The notes under the pieces are model-generated. The model saw only the letters and a list, made by a program, of their open reading frames with translations, ran no database searches and was not told where the DNA came from. A program made the translations under genes and the position numbers. Shown piece after piece: positions 15,628 to 24,505 of a stretch of 29,727 nucleotides of DNA (position 1 is its first letter; each line of letters starts with the position of its first letter). This stretch comes from DASTHG01 sp035491895. GTDB lineage: Bacteria > Gemmatimonadota > Gemmatimonadetes > Gemmatimonadales > GWC2-71-9. The stretch is from the NCBI GenBank assembly GCA_035491895.1, contig DATJJY010000159.1, positions 1-29,727 on the forward strand. Direction: 5' to 3'.

Positions 15628-17487
15628 CTAGGGGACGATAGGCAGTACGATGTGCGACGGCCGCACGGCAGTGGAGTAGACGCGCTGCGTGGCCTTCGAG
15701 AAGTCCGCCGCGCTCGCCTGGTAGATGCTGGGCACGAACCGCTGCGGGTTGCGGTCGATGATCGGAAACCACGTGGACTGCACCTGGACCATGATGCGGT
15801 GCCCTTTCAGAAACACGTGGTCGTGGTCGCGCAGCGGGATGGTCCAGAGGCGCGGCGTGTTCGGCACGAGCGCCTGCGGGTGCTCGAACGACACCAGATA
15901 GCGGCCGCGGCGCACGTCCATCGCGATCGGCAGCTCGTATCCGTTCATCGAGCGGGCGTAAGCGCCGGGGGCCGGACCCGCATCGGGATCCCAGGCGTTC
16001 GGTTGCGCGTCCTCCGGCAAGACATCGATCAGCTTGACCACCAGATCGGCGTCGGTCCCCGTGGTCGAAAAGAACACGTCGGCTCGGACCTCGCCGGTGA
16101 TCGTCACGTCGTGTTCTAGCGGGGCGCTGACCCAGGTGAGGACGTCAGGACGCCCGTCGACGAAGCGCTGATCCGCCACCTCCCAGGTGCGCCAGTCGCC
16201 TCCCGGATAGGTCGGGGAGATGGGTCGCTGCCGGTACGGCACCGGGTTGGCGGGATCGGAGACGTACTCGCGGTACCCGGTACCGCGCGGCGCGGCGAAC
16301 GACAGCGTCCCATCCGCGTGGAGGTAGAAATTGGTCGGCTTCGCTTCCCGGGGCGGCCAGGCGTCATAGGTCCGCCAGCGGTTGGCGCCGGTCTGGAAGG
16401 TGCTCGCCACCCAGGCGGGCTTGGCCCCTTGCCCGTGCAGGTAGTAGCGGAAGAACGGCGCCTCGATCGTCTCGCGGTATTCGCGCGCCGTTTCGTGGCC
16501 GCCGAAGGTGACGATGCCGATGCTGTCCCCCTTGGGGGCGCGCCATTCACCGTGGTACCACGGCCCCGCCACCATGAAGTTGGTGTGATCGGGATCGTGC
16601 TCGGCAGCGTGGCGGAAAATCTGCCACGGCCCCCACGGGTCCTCCTGATCCCAGAATCCGGCGACGTTGAGATTGGGAACCGTAGAGGAGTGCAGCTGTC
16701 GCACCCACGCTTCCTTCTTCCAGTAGTCGTCGTAGTCGGGATGCGCCACCATCGCGTTCCAATAGGGGATCGAGCCGTGCAGGAAGCGGGCGTTGATGTT
16801 CGAGAGGGCGCCGAGCGACAGATACCAGGAGTACGTGTCGTACTGATCGAAGTCGAAGTGCGTGTTCTTGTTCTTGTCTGATTCCTCGAGCACGGCGTAC
16901 TCGAACGCGTAGCTGAGGCGCAGGGCTCCGTAGCGGTGGTCGTCGTCGTTCATCCACTCGTCGGCGGGGGAGGCCTGCTCGCTCATCGCCACCAGCGCCG
17001 GGTGCGGGTGCAGCAGCGCCATCGCCGTCGTCATCCCGTCGTACGACACCCCGAACATGCCGACCTTGCCGTTGTTGTTCGGCACGTGCTTGACCAGCCA
17101 CTCGATGCTGTCGTAGGCGTCGGTGGTCTCGTTGGTGGCAGTCGAATCGGACAGGTCGACCTGCGACGTGAGCTTGAAGTTCCCTTCGGACTTGAACCGG
17201 CCGCGCAGATTCTGGATCACGATGATGTAGCCGTCCTGCATCAGCTCCTTCAGGCTCGCCGGAATCGCGGGCGGTGCCGCGTCCGGTACGCCGTAGGGCG
17301 TGCGGCGGAACAGGATCGGCAGCGGCCCCGTCTGGTTGGCCGGCGCAAGGATGACCGTCTGGAGGTGGACCCCATCGCGGACGGGAACCATGACTTCCTG
17401 AAACGTGAACACCGGGTTCGCGGGCGGCTGCTGTGCGCGCACGGCGGGAACCAGCAGGGCCCCGAGAATCCACGAATGGTAGCGCAT
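15628..17487 (-). CDS. Secreted alpha-amino-acid ester hydrolase-like enzyme (CocE/NonD, S15 family)
   Basis: A 619-residue protein with a short signal peptide (MRYHSWILGALLVPAVRA, cut before QQ). The alpha/beta-hydrolase core has the nucleophile elbow GVSYDG (Ser148), the acid in FWDQED (Asp280) and the base in GPWYHG (His312). Glu282 and Asp283 after the acid, together with the DDD cluster in EWMNDDDHRYGA (about 181-183), match the carboxylate cluster that binds the substrate alpha-amino group in alpha-amino-acid ester hydrolases. The C-terminal 220 residues form the jelly-roll domain of the family (ITGEVRADVFFSTTG). These enzymes hydrolyse amino-acid esters and can acylate beta-lactam nuclei; the natural role is uncertain. 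An in-frame GTG at 17505 would add six residues and has a weak GGTGG upstream. The kinase stop is 37-55 bp upstream, so it may end that operon. Confidence 0.87.
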   Translation of the reverse strand: MRYHSWILGALLVPAVRAQQPPANPVFTFQEVMVPVRDGVHLQTVILAPANQTGPLPILFRRTPYGVPDAAPPAIPASLKELMQDGYIIVIQNLRGRFKSEGNFKLTSQVDLSDSTATNETTDAYDSIEWLVKHVPNNNGKVGMFGVSYDGMTTAMALLHPHPALVAMSEQASPADEWMNDDDHRYGALRLSYAFEYAVLEESDKNKNTHFDFDQYDTYSWYLSLGALSNINARFLHGSIPYWNAMVAHPDYDDYWKKEAWVRQLHSSTVPNLNVAGFWDQEDPWGPWQIFRHAAEHDPDHTNFMVAGPWYHGEWRAPKGDSIGIVTFGGHETAREYRETIEAPFFRYYLHGQGAKPAWVASTFQTGANRWRTYDAWPPREAKPTNFYLHADGTLSFAAPRGTGYREYVSDPANPVPYRQRPISPTYPGGDWRTWEVADQRFVDGRPDVLTWVSAPLEHDVTITGEVRADVFFSTTGTDADLVVKLIDVLPEDAQPNAWDPDAGPAPGAYARSMNGYELPIAMDVRRGRYLVSFEHPQALVPNTPRLWTIPLRDHDHVFLKGHRIMVQVQSTWFPIIDRNPQRFVPSIYQASAADFSKATQRVYSTAVRPSHIVLPIVP

Positions 17488-17542
17488 GCGACCAAGTTGA
17501 CCCACGATTCCACCGCCCGCAATCGCACGGCCGGCGCGGCGT

Positions 17543-19129
17543 TCACGGCTCGAGCAGCTGTTGCACCTCCTGTGACGCCGCGATCTGTCGGTCGACGTGG
17601 GCGCCGATTTCGCGCGCGCGCTCGATCACGAGGGTCAGCTCGGGCAGCGACGCGGTCCCCGACTGGGCCTTGATGAGCGCGAGGCGCAGGCGCTCGAGCG
17701 CCGCAACGGTCTCGGCCAGATGCTCACCGGTGTCCCCGCGGGCGCGCAACGCCTCGGCCGCGGCCTCCAGCTCCGTCACGACGCGGGGCACATCAGCGAG
17801 CTGATGGCGCGTGTCCTCCGGCAGGGCGCCATAGGCAGAGAGCGCCGAGCGGCCCAGCACGAGCTCGGTGGCCTCTACTCCGGCCAAGGCGGGCCGCGCC
17901 GCGGGCTTCAGGCCGATCCCTGACGCCCGGAAGAACAACCGCCCCACCCTCCCCGCCCACAGTCTGTACCACAACGAATGGAGTCGCCGGAAGATCTTGC
18001 GCCCCCCAATGACCTCCGCCTCCTCGTTTTGCACCTGTGACTCGGCGAGCAGCGCCGCGCGGATGTCCTCGAACGTGTAGCCGTCCCGGAGCAAGCGACG
18101 CGCGACCGCCACCAGCTGGCAAAACAAGATGATGCCGATAATGCCCGAGCCGCCGAACGAGACCGACACGCCAGAGCGGCTCGCCGTCACCGTTTGATTC
18201 GCCAGCGCCAGCGCCAAGAAGACCATGGTGGACACCTGGGCGTTGCGAACGAACGCGCGCACGATCGGCGGGGCGCGGAATTCCCGCCCCCGCGCCTCTC
18301 CCACAACCCGGGCGAGGTCGTCTCCCGATTGGAAGCGATCGCCGGGCGCTTTCTGGAGACAGCGATCGATCAGCGCCGCGAGCTTGGCGGGCACCCCCGG
18401 GCGTATCGACTCCACAGCCGGCGCCGGCTCGGAAACCTGCCGCACGAGAATGGCCGGCAGGTTCGATGCTTCGAATGGCGCTCGGCCCGTCAAGGCATAG
18501 AACGCCGTCGCTCCCAGCGAGTACAGATCGCTGCGCCCGTCGACCGGCTCGCCACACGCCTGCTCGGGACTCATGTATCGTGCGGTGCCGATGACCAGTC
18601 CCGCGGACTGGCCGGCGTCGCGGACACCGAGCGCGATGCCGAAGTCCGCCACCATGGCCCGATCGGTCGCCCGCTCGATCATGATGTTGTCGGGCTTCAC
18701 ATCGCGGTGGATTACGCCACGCTGATGGGCGTAGGCGAGTGCCCAGGCGACCTCCTGCACGATCTTCATCGTCAACCGCGGGGTGAGCGGTCCCGATCGC
18801 TCGACGCGCTCGCGCAGCGTCTCCCCATCCACGTAGCCCATGACGAAGAACACCAGATCGCCGTGCGCCTCGACGAGATGGATCGGGACGATGTTGGGAT
18901 GCGACAACCCGGCCGCGGTGCGCGCCTCCCGCAGGAACTGCTCGCGCGCATCGGCTCGAGCCGCCAACGCCGGGGGAAGCAGCTTGATCGCCACCGGACG
19001 GTCGAGCGCTACGTCCCGCGCCAGCAGCACCAGTCCCATACCGCCACGACCCAGCTCGCGCTCGATCGAGTAGCGACCGGCGAGCACGTCCTGCAACGCG
19101 AGCAGCTCGGGAGCGATTGGTGTGGTCAT
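17543..19129 (-). CDS. Membrane-anchored Ser/Thr protein kinase with C-terminal helical domain
   Basis: A 528-residue protein. The kinase domain covers residues about 20-280: GRGGMGLV (28-35 region), VAIK Lys49, HRDVKPDN with Asp143, Lys145 and Asn148, DFG 162-164, and GTARYMSPEQ at the activation-segment end; all are intact. Two hydrophobic segments follow (about 298-315 and 327-345), joined by a short glycine/serine loop, so both kinase and C-terminus probably face the cytoplasm. Residues about 445-525 are predicted coiled-coil (VTELEAAAEALRARG, VAALERLRLALI). ATG 19129 is chosen over upstream in-frame sequence because that sequence overlaps the antiporter gene, and AAGG precedes ATG. It lies 11 bp after the antiporter stop, so the two are almost certainly co-transcribed; the antiporter is an obvious candidate substrate. 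The architecture differs from the nearby kinase-TPR protein. Confidence 0.92.
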   Translation of the reverse strand: MTTPIAPELLALQDVLAGRYSIERELGRGGMGLVLLARDVALDRPVAIKLLPPALAARADAREQFLREARTAAGLSHPNIVPIHLVEAHGDLVFFVMGYVDGETLRERVERSGPLTPRLTMKIVQEVAWALAYAHQRGVIHRDVKPDNIMIERATDRAMVADFGIALGVRDAGQSAGLVIGTARYMSPEQACGEPVDGRSDLYSLGATAFYALTGRAPFEASNLPAILVRQVSEPAPAVESIRPGVPAKLAALIDRCLQKAPGDRFQSGDDLARVVGEARGREFRAPPIVRAFVRNAQVSTMVFLALALANQTVTASRSGVSVSFGGSGIIGIILFCQLVAVARRLLRDGYTFEDIRAALLAESQVQNEEAEVIGGRKIFRRLHSLWYRLWAGRVGRLFFRASGIGLKPAARPALAGVEATELVLGRSALSAYGALPEDTRHQLADVPRVVTELEAAAEALRARGDTGEHLAETVAALERLRLALIKAQSGTASLPELTLVIERAREIGAHVDRQIAASQEVQQLLEP

Positions 19130-19140
19130 GTGTGCGAACC

Positions 19141-21216
19141 TTACGCGCCCGCAGGCGCTTCGTTTCGGCCCTCCAACAATGCCGTAGCAGCGGCGATCGC
19201 CTCGTGGGTCCCGGCGAGTGCCAGCACGTCCCCGGCCTGCAACCGCTCTTTCGCGGTCGGGACGATCACGCCGCCTCCGGCCCGCGTGAGCGCGAGCACC
19301 GTCGCGCCGGTACGTCCCCGGAGCTTCAGCTGAGCCAGGGTCTTCCCTACCGACGCGCTCTCCGGCGCGAGCGGTACGGCGGCGAGCGCTCCCAGTCCCG
19401 GCAGGAGCTGGTGGACATCGGCGAACGTCCGTCCGGGAACCGGCGCCGGCGCGTGGCGTGTCTGAGCCGTGAGCGCATCGAGCACGACCTGGGCGCCGGC
19501 ACGGACGTGGCCCTGGAGATTCGTGGCGCTGCGCCAGAACCCAAGCCACAGCATCGCCAGCACGAGAACGAAGAGGATGACACCCGGAAGCACCGGGATG
19601 AACGGCTGCGACAGCGCGAGCAGCGGCGTCCCGACGAGCAGTACGCCGGCCAGCTGGAACGTGACGACGAGCGTGCGCCGCGGTGCGGCGGCGAAATCAA
19701 CCCGTCGTCGCTCTTTGGGCAGCGCGGCCCGGGCCAGTGTGAGGCCGAGCTTGCGGCTCAAGCGCACGACGCCGAGGCAGAACGGCACGGCCACGACGAT
19801 CGCACCCCCGATTGTCACCGCCCGAGCTGCTCGCTCACCTACGCCGAGTTGCCTCCCGGCAAACGCGGCGATCTCCGGCAACGCCGCCGCCGTCCCGACG
19901 ATCAGGCCGGCGAGGACGGCCGCGTCGAGCACGAGGAGCCGCAGAAGCCGGCGGATCTCTCCGGCGGTCGTGGGGCGGCGCGGCGCCGACCGCAGCTCCT
20001 CGAGCCAACTGCCGTACAGCGCGGCGAACGTCTGCAGCGGCCTCGGCAGCTTCCGATCGAGCCAGCTCGCGACAGGCTCCGAAGCGCGGATGAGCCATGG
20101 GGTGCCGAGCGTCGTGACCGCCGAAACGGTGACGGCGACGGGATAGAGGAACGACCCGGTCGCGTGCAGCGACTGCCCGAGCGCCGCGATGATGAACGAG
20201 AACTCGCCGATCTGCGCGAGGCTCATGCCGGTCTGGACGGAGGACCGCAGGCCGTTCCCGGTCAGGAACGCGCCGACGGAGACACTCGCCACCTTGCCGA
20301 CCACGACCGCCGCCGTCAGCACGAGCACCGCCACCCAGTGGCGGCCGACGAGCACCGGGTCGATCAGCATCCCGACCGACACGAAGAACACCGCGGCGAA
20401 CATGTCCCGCACGGGCTCGACCAGGTGCTCCACCTCCTGTTGCTCGCCTGATTCGGCGACCAGCGATCCCGCGAGAAAGGCCCCCAGCGCCACCGAGTAT
20501 CCGAGCGACTGGGCGAGCAGGGCCGTCCCGAAGCAGATCCCGATGCTCGCGACGAGGGTCGTCTCGCGGCGCCGCAGGCGGGCGATGAGACGCATCGCGC
20601 GCGGCACGACGAGGAGTCCCACGGTCACCAGTCCGACGAGAAAGGCAACGAGCCGCCCTACCGTCGCCACGAGCTGACCGGCGGCGAGGCCGCTCCCCGT
20701 GGCGACCGCCGTGAGCACCGCCATGAGCAGCACGGCGATCAAGTCTTCGACGATCAGGACGCCAAAGACGAGCTCGCGCGCCCTGCCGGCGATCCTCTGC
20801 TCGGCGAACACCTTGGCGATGATCGTGGTAGACGAGATCGCGATGACCGCGCCCGTGAACAGGCTCTCGAGGCTGGTCCATCCGAAGAGGCGCGCCACCG
20901 TGAAGCCGAGCCACACCATCAGGCTGGTTTCCAGCAGGGCGGTCAGCCCCGCGGTCGGGCCGACGGCGGCGAGCTTCCGGAAGCTGAACTCGAGTCCGAT
21001 GGAGAACATCAGAAGAATGACGCCCAGCTCCGACAGCGTCTGCACGACGACGGGATCGGCGACGAGCGGGATCGGCAGATGGGGGCCGACGATAAGGCCG
21101 GCGATGATGTAGCCCAACACCACCGGCTGGCGCAGCCACTGGAACACGACCGTCGTGACCGCGGCCACGGCGAGGACGATCGTCAGCGACAGGAGAAACT
21201 GGTGCGCGTCGTTCAT
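19141..21216 (-). CDS. CPA2-family cation/proton antiporter with C-terminal TrkA-C domain
   Basis: A 691-residue membrane protein. The first 390 residues show about twelve helices with CPA2/KefB-type signatures: GYIIAGLIVGPH (35-46), FSIGLEFSFRK, ISSTTIIAKVF, the acidic pair Glu157-Asp158 (IVEDLIAV) in the ion-binding helix, LGAFLAGSLVAESG, and MSLAQIGEFSFI. A cytoplasmic stretch follows, then three or four additional hydrophobic segments (about 430-560), unusual compared with the plain KefB layout. Residues about 615-685 (VGKTLAQLKLRGRTG, LQAGDVLALAGTHEAI) form a TrkA-C/RCK-C domain; no TrkA-N nucleotide-binding domain is seen. Family members exchange K+ or Na+ for protons across the inner membrane. 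The ion is not determined. The gene sits between a 55-aa membrane protein gene (67 bp upstream) and a kinase gene (11 bp downstream). Confidence 0.92.
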   Translation of the reverse strand: MNDAHQFLLSLTIVLAVAAVTTVVFQWLRQPVVLGYIIAGLIVGPHLPIPLVADPVVVQTLSELGVILLMFSIGLEFSFRKLAAVGPTAGLTALLETSLMVWLGFTVARLFGWTSLESLFTGAVIAISSTTIIAKVFAEQRIAGRARELVFGVLIVEDLIAVLLMAVLTAVATGSGLAAGQLVATVGRLVAFLVGLVTVGLLVVPRAMRLIARLRRRETTLVASIGICFGTALLAQSLGYSVALGAFLAGSLVAESGEQQEVEHLVEPVRDMFAAVFFVSVGMLIDPVLVGRHWVAVLVLTAAVVVGKVASVSVGAFLTGNGLRSSVQTGMSLAQIGEFSFIIAALGQSLHATGSFLYPVAVTVSAVTTLGTPWLIRASEPVASWLDRKLPRPLQTFAALYGSWLEELRSAPRRPTTAGEIRRLLRLLVLDAAVLAGLIVGTAAALPEIAAFAGRQLGVGERAARAVTIGGAIVVAVPFCLGVVRLSRKLGLTLARAALPKERRRVDFAAAPRRTLVVTFQLAGVLLVGTPLLALSQPFIPVLPGVILFVLVLAMLWLGFWRSATNLQGHVRAGAQVVLDALTAQTRHAPAPVPGRTFADVHQLLPGLGALAAVPLAPESASVGKTLAQLKLRGRTGATVLALTRAGGGVIVPTAKERLQAGDVLALAGTHEAIAAATALLEGRNEAPAGA

Positions 21217-21283
21217 GACGATCGGGACGCTACACCGGGATCACCCAACTACCAAGAGCTCTGCGGACCTCACGGCCTGCCGG

Positions 21284-21451
21284 TCAATGCGTCACGAGCC
21301 CGCTGAGCGTCACTCCGAGATAGTACGGCCACACGAGGATTCCGAACACCGCCTTCCAGAACGACAGGTGCAAGAATCCAATCGTGAACAGCCATCCGAC
21401 AAACCACAGTCCACCTGCGAAAGTGTGCTGCTCGATGCGGATCTTCTCCAT
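21284..21451 (-). CDS. 55-residue small membrane protein
   Basis: ATG 21451 is preceded by GGGAGG at a spacing of 5, one of the best ribosome sites in the window. The 55 codons encode a hydrophilic start (MEKIRIEQHT) and then two hydrophobic aromatic-rich segments, at about residues 13-29 and 32-52 (GGLWFVGWLFTIGFLHL and VFGILVWPYYLGVTLSGL). The protein therefore looks like a two-helix hairpin in the inner membrane. I know no family for it. It is directly upstream of the CPA2 antiporter on the same strand with a 67-bp gap, suggesting the first gene of the antiporter-kinase operon and perhaps a regulatory subunit. Its length is below many gene-calling cutoffs. Confidence 0.72.
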   Translation of the reverse strand: MEKIRIEQHTFAGGLWFVGWLFTIGFLHLSFWKAVFGILVWPYYLGVTLSGLVTH

Positions 21452-21551
21452 TGCCGCCTCCCAACAAGAACGCGCTGACGACTCTGGATCGGAAAGTGCG
21501 CGTGGGGGACGAAAAGACGGTGAAGCGGGTGTGAGCGGTTCTTCGAGGGGC

Positions 21552-23729
21552 CTAGTGGCCCGGATGGTATTCTCGCTCTGTGTGGCCCTTCAGCTGCGAG
21601 CGATAGAAATAGACGTCACGCAGGTTCCCGGTTGCGTATCGCTCCGCCTCGTCGTCGAAGTGGGCGGAGCCGGGCTGCCCGCTCTCGCCGCCGGCCGTGA
21701 CGGCGCGGGCTCGCACGCTGTCGCCGAACTCGACCACCGCCAGGAAACTGTTCCCGGACGTTCCGTACCACTTCTTGGTGTTGGGATAGCGGCGCGCACC
21801 GAACGCCGCCAGCGACCCCCAGATCGACGAGGTGAACGGGATCGGGATGCTGGGCCGCGCATCGTCGAAGTGCGACGCAATGGAGTCGTCGATCCGCTGG
21901 AACCGATTGACGTCGCCCCAGGGCGTGTTCCAATTGCCGAAATCGGCGGTCAGCGTGTCGGTCGCCGCGGCGAGCGCGCCGAGCAGCAGCCCCGGCGCAG
22001 CGCGCGTGGCAGCGTAGCTGATCGGTGACAGTCCGGCGGCGCGCGCCTCCCGCGCCACTCGCGGAATCAGGTCCGTTCCCCAGAACACCGCGAGCGTGGT
22101 GGGAACGGACGCCGGACCCCAGCGGTAGTCCCAGCCGCGCAGCGCGGCGATCGGGTCGGCGAGCCGCGCCTTCAGGGTGTCCGCCGCGGGCAACGCGTCA
22201 TATGCCTGGACGAGCGGCGGGATCAGGCGCTCGAACGCCGGGAGGTAGCCGTCGAACGCCGCCGCGGTGAGCGCGGCGGGCGTCCAGTTCTTCGAGCCCG
22301 TGAGCACCCGCAGGGCGTGAAATCCGCGCGGCGTTTCCTCCGTCCCCGTCTCGACGTACCGCGGAAAGGCGCTCCGCTTCGGGCTGTCCGGACCCGCCGC
22401 CGACCAGGGCCAGTTGTTCGAGTTGTATAACCAGCCGCTCGCCGGATTCAGGAGATTCGGCGTCTCGGCGAACGAAAGCACGCCGCGGTAGGCGGTGGCG
22501 GGGTTCGAACCGTCAACCGGCTCGGTCCAATTGAATGAAGTATCGCGCCGCGGGATGTAGTTCGAGTGGAAGTACGCGATGTTCCCGGCCGCGTCGGCGA
22601 ACACCGTGTTGTTCGACGCATTGGTATGGAGATCCATGATGTGGCGGAACGCCGCGTAGTCCTTCGCCTTGGTGCGGCTATAGGATTGGATCAGAGCCTC
22701 GACCGGATGCTGCATGAGGCTGATGCTCACCCAGCGAAGCCCGAGCTTCTTGACGACAGGGCCGTGGCGGGTGAAGTAGGCGGTGAACGTCTTGCGGACG
22801 ATGCCGGCTCCGGTCCGGTAGGGGACCGTCACGGTGCGCGTTGTCAGCGGCAGCTCAGCGCCACCGTAGCGATAGAAGTATTTCCCGCCGCGTGAGGTGA
22901 CGGTTTCAAGAAACTCGTCGATATTGTCCACGCCGCTCGACGTATGCATCCATCCGGCGGTGCGATTGAACCCCTGATAGATGAAGAACTGACCCCACGT
23001 CGCCGCCCCGTAGGCGTCGAGTCCCGCGTCGCTCACCATCTGCAGCTCGGACCGGAAATAGAACGAGGTGTGGGGATTGATCCAGAGGAGTGCGTGATGG
23101 TCGCGCGTGAGAGCCGGGGCGATGGCGATCCCGTTCGATCCCGAGGGCTCAGGCACGGCATCATCGCCGTCCCCGCCGGCGCGCGCCGCCCCCGCTGTAT
23201 CGCCGTAAAACCCGGCCAGATCTCTCACGTCCACGCGCTCGATGTCGCCCCCGATGCTCCCTTCGGTGAAGCTGAGCGCCATCCAGGGCTCGAACCGGGT
23301 GATCACGCGGGGTTTCACGTTGGGATGCGTGTAGAGATAGAAATTCAACCCGTCCGCGAAGGCGACCATCAACCGCTTGAGCCACGCCGGGCTCGTGCGG
23401 TACAGCGCCCTGAGCGAGTCGGGGTCGATGAACAGCTTCATACGCAGGTCCTGATAAACGGCCTGCTCCCCTTCCGCCTCCGCCAGCCGGCCCAGCGCAT
23501 TGAGGTAGTTCGTCTCTACGCGGTTGAAGTCGTCCTCCGCCTGCGCGTATTCCATGCCGAAGACCGCGTCGGCGTCGGTCTTGCCGTACACGTGGGCGAT
23601 GCCCCAGTCGTCACGGCTGATGGTGACGCGCTTCGCCTGCTGCTCCCAACGAGCGACGTCTCCGGCGGGCGGCGACGTGGGATGCTGCACCGTGAGTCCG
23701 GCCGCAACCACCCAGACAAGTGCGTTCAT
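21552..23729 (-). CDS. Penicillin acylase family N-terminal nucleophile hydrolase
   Basis: A 725-residue precursor of the penicillin G acylase/acyl-homoserine-lactone acylase family. The N-terminal region (WGIAHVYGKTDADAVFGMEYAQAEDDF, 42-68) is the typical alpha-chain start. The autocatalytic site is in PSGSNGIAI: Ser198 would become the N-terminal nucleophile of the beta chain, followed by the family's Asn199 and later INPH (His220). A Gly/Asp/Ala-rich spacer (about 178-195) precedes the nucleophile, as expected for the excised linker. Residues 2-15 are hydrophobic, consistent with export to the periplasm. ATG 23729 is chosen because the frame upstream overlaps the VOC gene, whose stop is 16 bp away. 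Substrate class (beta-lactam, N-acyl-homoserine lactone or other amide) cannot be read from sequence. It is the last gene of the six-gene minus-strand operon. Confidence 0.9.
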   Translation of the reverse strand: MNALVWVVAAGLTVQHPTSPPAGDVARWEQQAKRVTISRDDWGIAHVYGKTDADAVFGMEYAQAEDDFNRVETNYLNALGRLAEAEGEQAVYQDLRMKLFIDPDSLRALYRTSPAWLKRLMVAFADGLNFYLYTHPNVKPRVITRFEPWMALSFTEGSIGGDIERVDVRDLAGFYGDTAGAARAGGDGDDAVPEPSGSNGIAIAPALTRDHHALLWINPHTSFYFRSELQMVSDAGLDAYGAATWGQFFIYQGFNRTAGWMHTSSGVDNIDEFLETVTSRGGKYFYRYGGAELPLTTRTVTVPYRTGAGIVRKTFTAYFTRHGPVVKKLGLRWVSISLMQHPVEALIQSYSRTKAKDYAAFRHIMDLHTNASNNTVFADAAGNIAYFHSNYIPRRDTSFNWTEPVDGSNPATAYRGVLSFAETPNLLNPASGWLYNSNNWPWSAAGPDSPKRSAFPRYVETGTEETPRGFHALRVLTGSKNWTPAALTAAAFDGYLPAFERLIPPLVQAYDALPAADTLKARLADPIAALRGWDYRWGPASVPTTLAVFWGTDLIPRVAREARAAGLSPISYAATRAAPGLLLGALAAATDTLTADFGNWNTPWGDVNRFQRIDDSIASHFDDARPSIPIPFTSSIWGSLAAFGARRYPNTKKWYGTSGNSFLAVVEFGDSVRARAVTAGGESGQPGSAHFDDEAERYATGNLRDVYFYRSQLKGHTEREYHPGH

Positions 23730-23745
23730 GCTGCGAACGTTACGA

Positions 23746-24501
23746 TCATTCGAACGGCTGCGCGAACGTGAGGCGATTCCCCTCGAGATCCAGGACATGA
23801 AAATCGCGCAGCCCCCACGGGTGACTCACCGGCTCACCCTGAACGTTGGCGCCGCGGCCGACGAGCTCCGCATACAGCGTGTCGGCATCGCGCACGTACG
23901 CTTCGCAAAACGCTACACCACCATGCTCCTCCTTTCGCTGGATCAGGAGAATCGTGCCATCGTCGCGGTACATGACGCCGAGGTCCGATTGCACGTAGTT
24001 CACCTGAAAGCCCAGAACCCGCTGGTAGTAGTCCACTCCTGCAGCGACGTCTGACAACGGGATCCCCGGCAGCATCTGCATGAGCTGTCGTGACGGATCT
24101 TTCGGACGATCGGGTTCCTGGAACGATTGGGCGAACCAGAGCGTGTGCCCATCGGGGTCAAGAATCTGGAACATTCGCATCTTGATCCAGTTGACCTTCT
24201 CGAGCTCGGTCGCCGCACCGCCGCGCGCGACGACGTCCCGCCGCATGCCCGCGACGTCGTCGGTTTCGAGAAACACGATCGCCGCACCACGCGGTCGCCG
24301 TTCCCCGGTGCTGTCGAACGCCGTTTGCTCGACGGAGAGCAGCATGCGGGCCGGACCTGAGACCACCTCGGCCACCGCGGGGAGGTCCCCGTGAGGCGCC
24401 GCGCGGGCAAACCCCAGGACGTCGCGATAGAAGGCGACGCTGCGGTCGACGTCGGCGACGCTGAGATGCCGGCTCACGGGACACACGATGCGTGGAGTCA
24501 T
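23746..24501 (-). CDS. Two-domain VOC (glyoxalase/bleomycin-resistance fold) protein
   Basis: A 251-residue cytoplasmic protein made of two VOC modules. The first, residues about 6-130, contains LSVADVDRSVAFYRDVLGF and ends ILDPDGHTLWFAQ. The second, about 140-251, contains PLSDVAAGVDYYQRVLGF and ends VLDLEGNRLTFAQP. The closing D-P-D-G-H and D-L-E-G-N segments are the usual C-terminal VOC motif, with a Glu or Asp near the metal site. Such proteins include glyoxalases, dioxygenases and drug-binding resistance proteins, and the function is not determined. ATG 24501 lies 4 bp after the LRR stop, and GGTGAG overlapping that stop may serve as its ribosome site. This indicates translational coupling with the LRR gene. 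The penicillin acylase gene follows after 16 bp. Confidence 0.88.
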   Translation of the reverse strand: MTPRIVCPVSRHLSVADVDRSVAFYRDVLGFARAAPHGDLPAVAEVVSGPARMLLSVEQTAFDSTGERRPRGAAIVFLETDDVAGMRRDVVARGGAATELEKVNWIKMRMFQILDPDGHTLWFAQSFQEPDRPKDPSRQLMQMLPGIPLSDVAAGVDYYQRVLGFQVNYVQSDLGVMYRDDGTILLIQRKEEHGGVAFCEAYVRDADTLYAELVGRGANVQGEPVSHPWGLRDFHVLDLEGNRLTFAQPFE

Positions 24502-24505
24502 GGGC

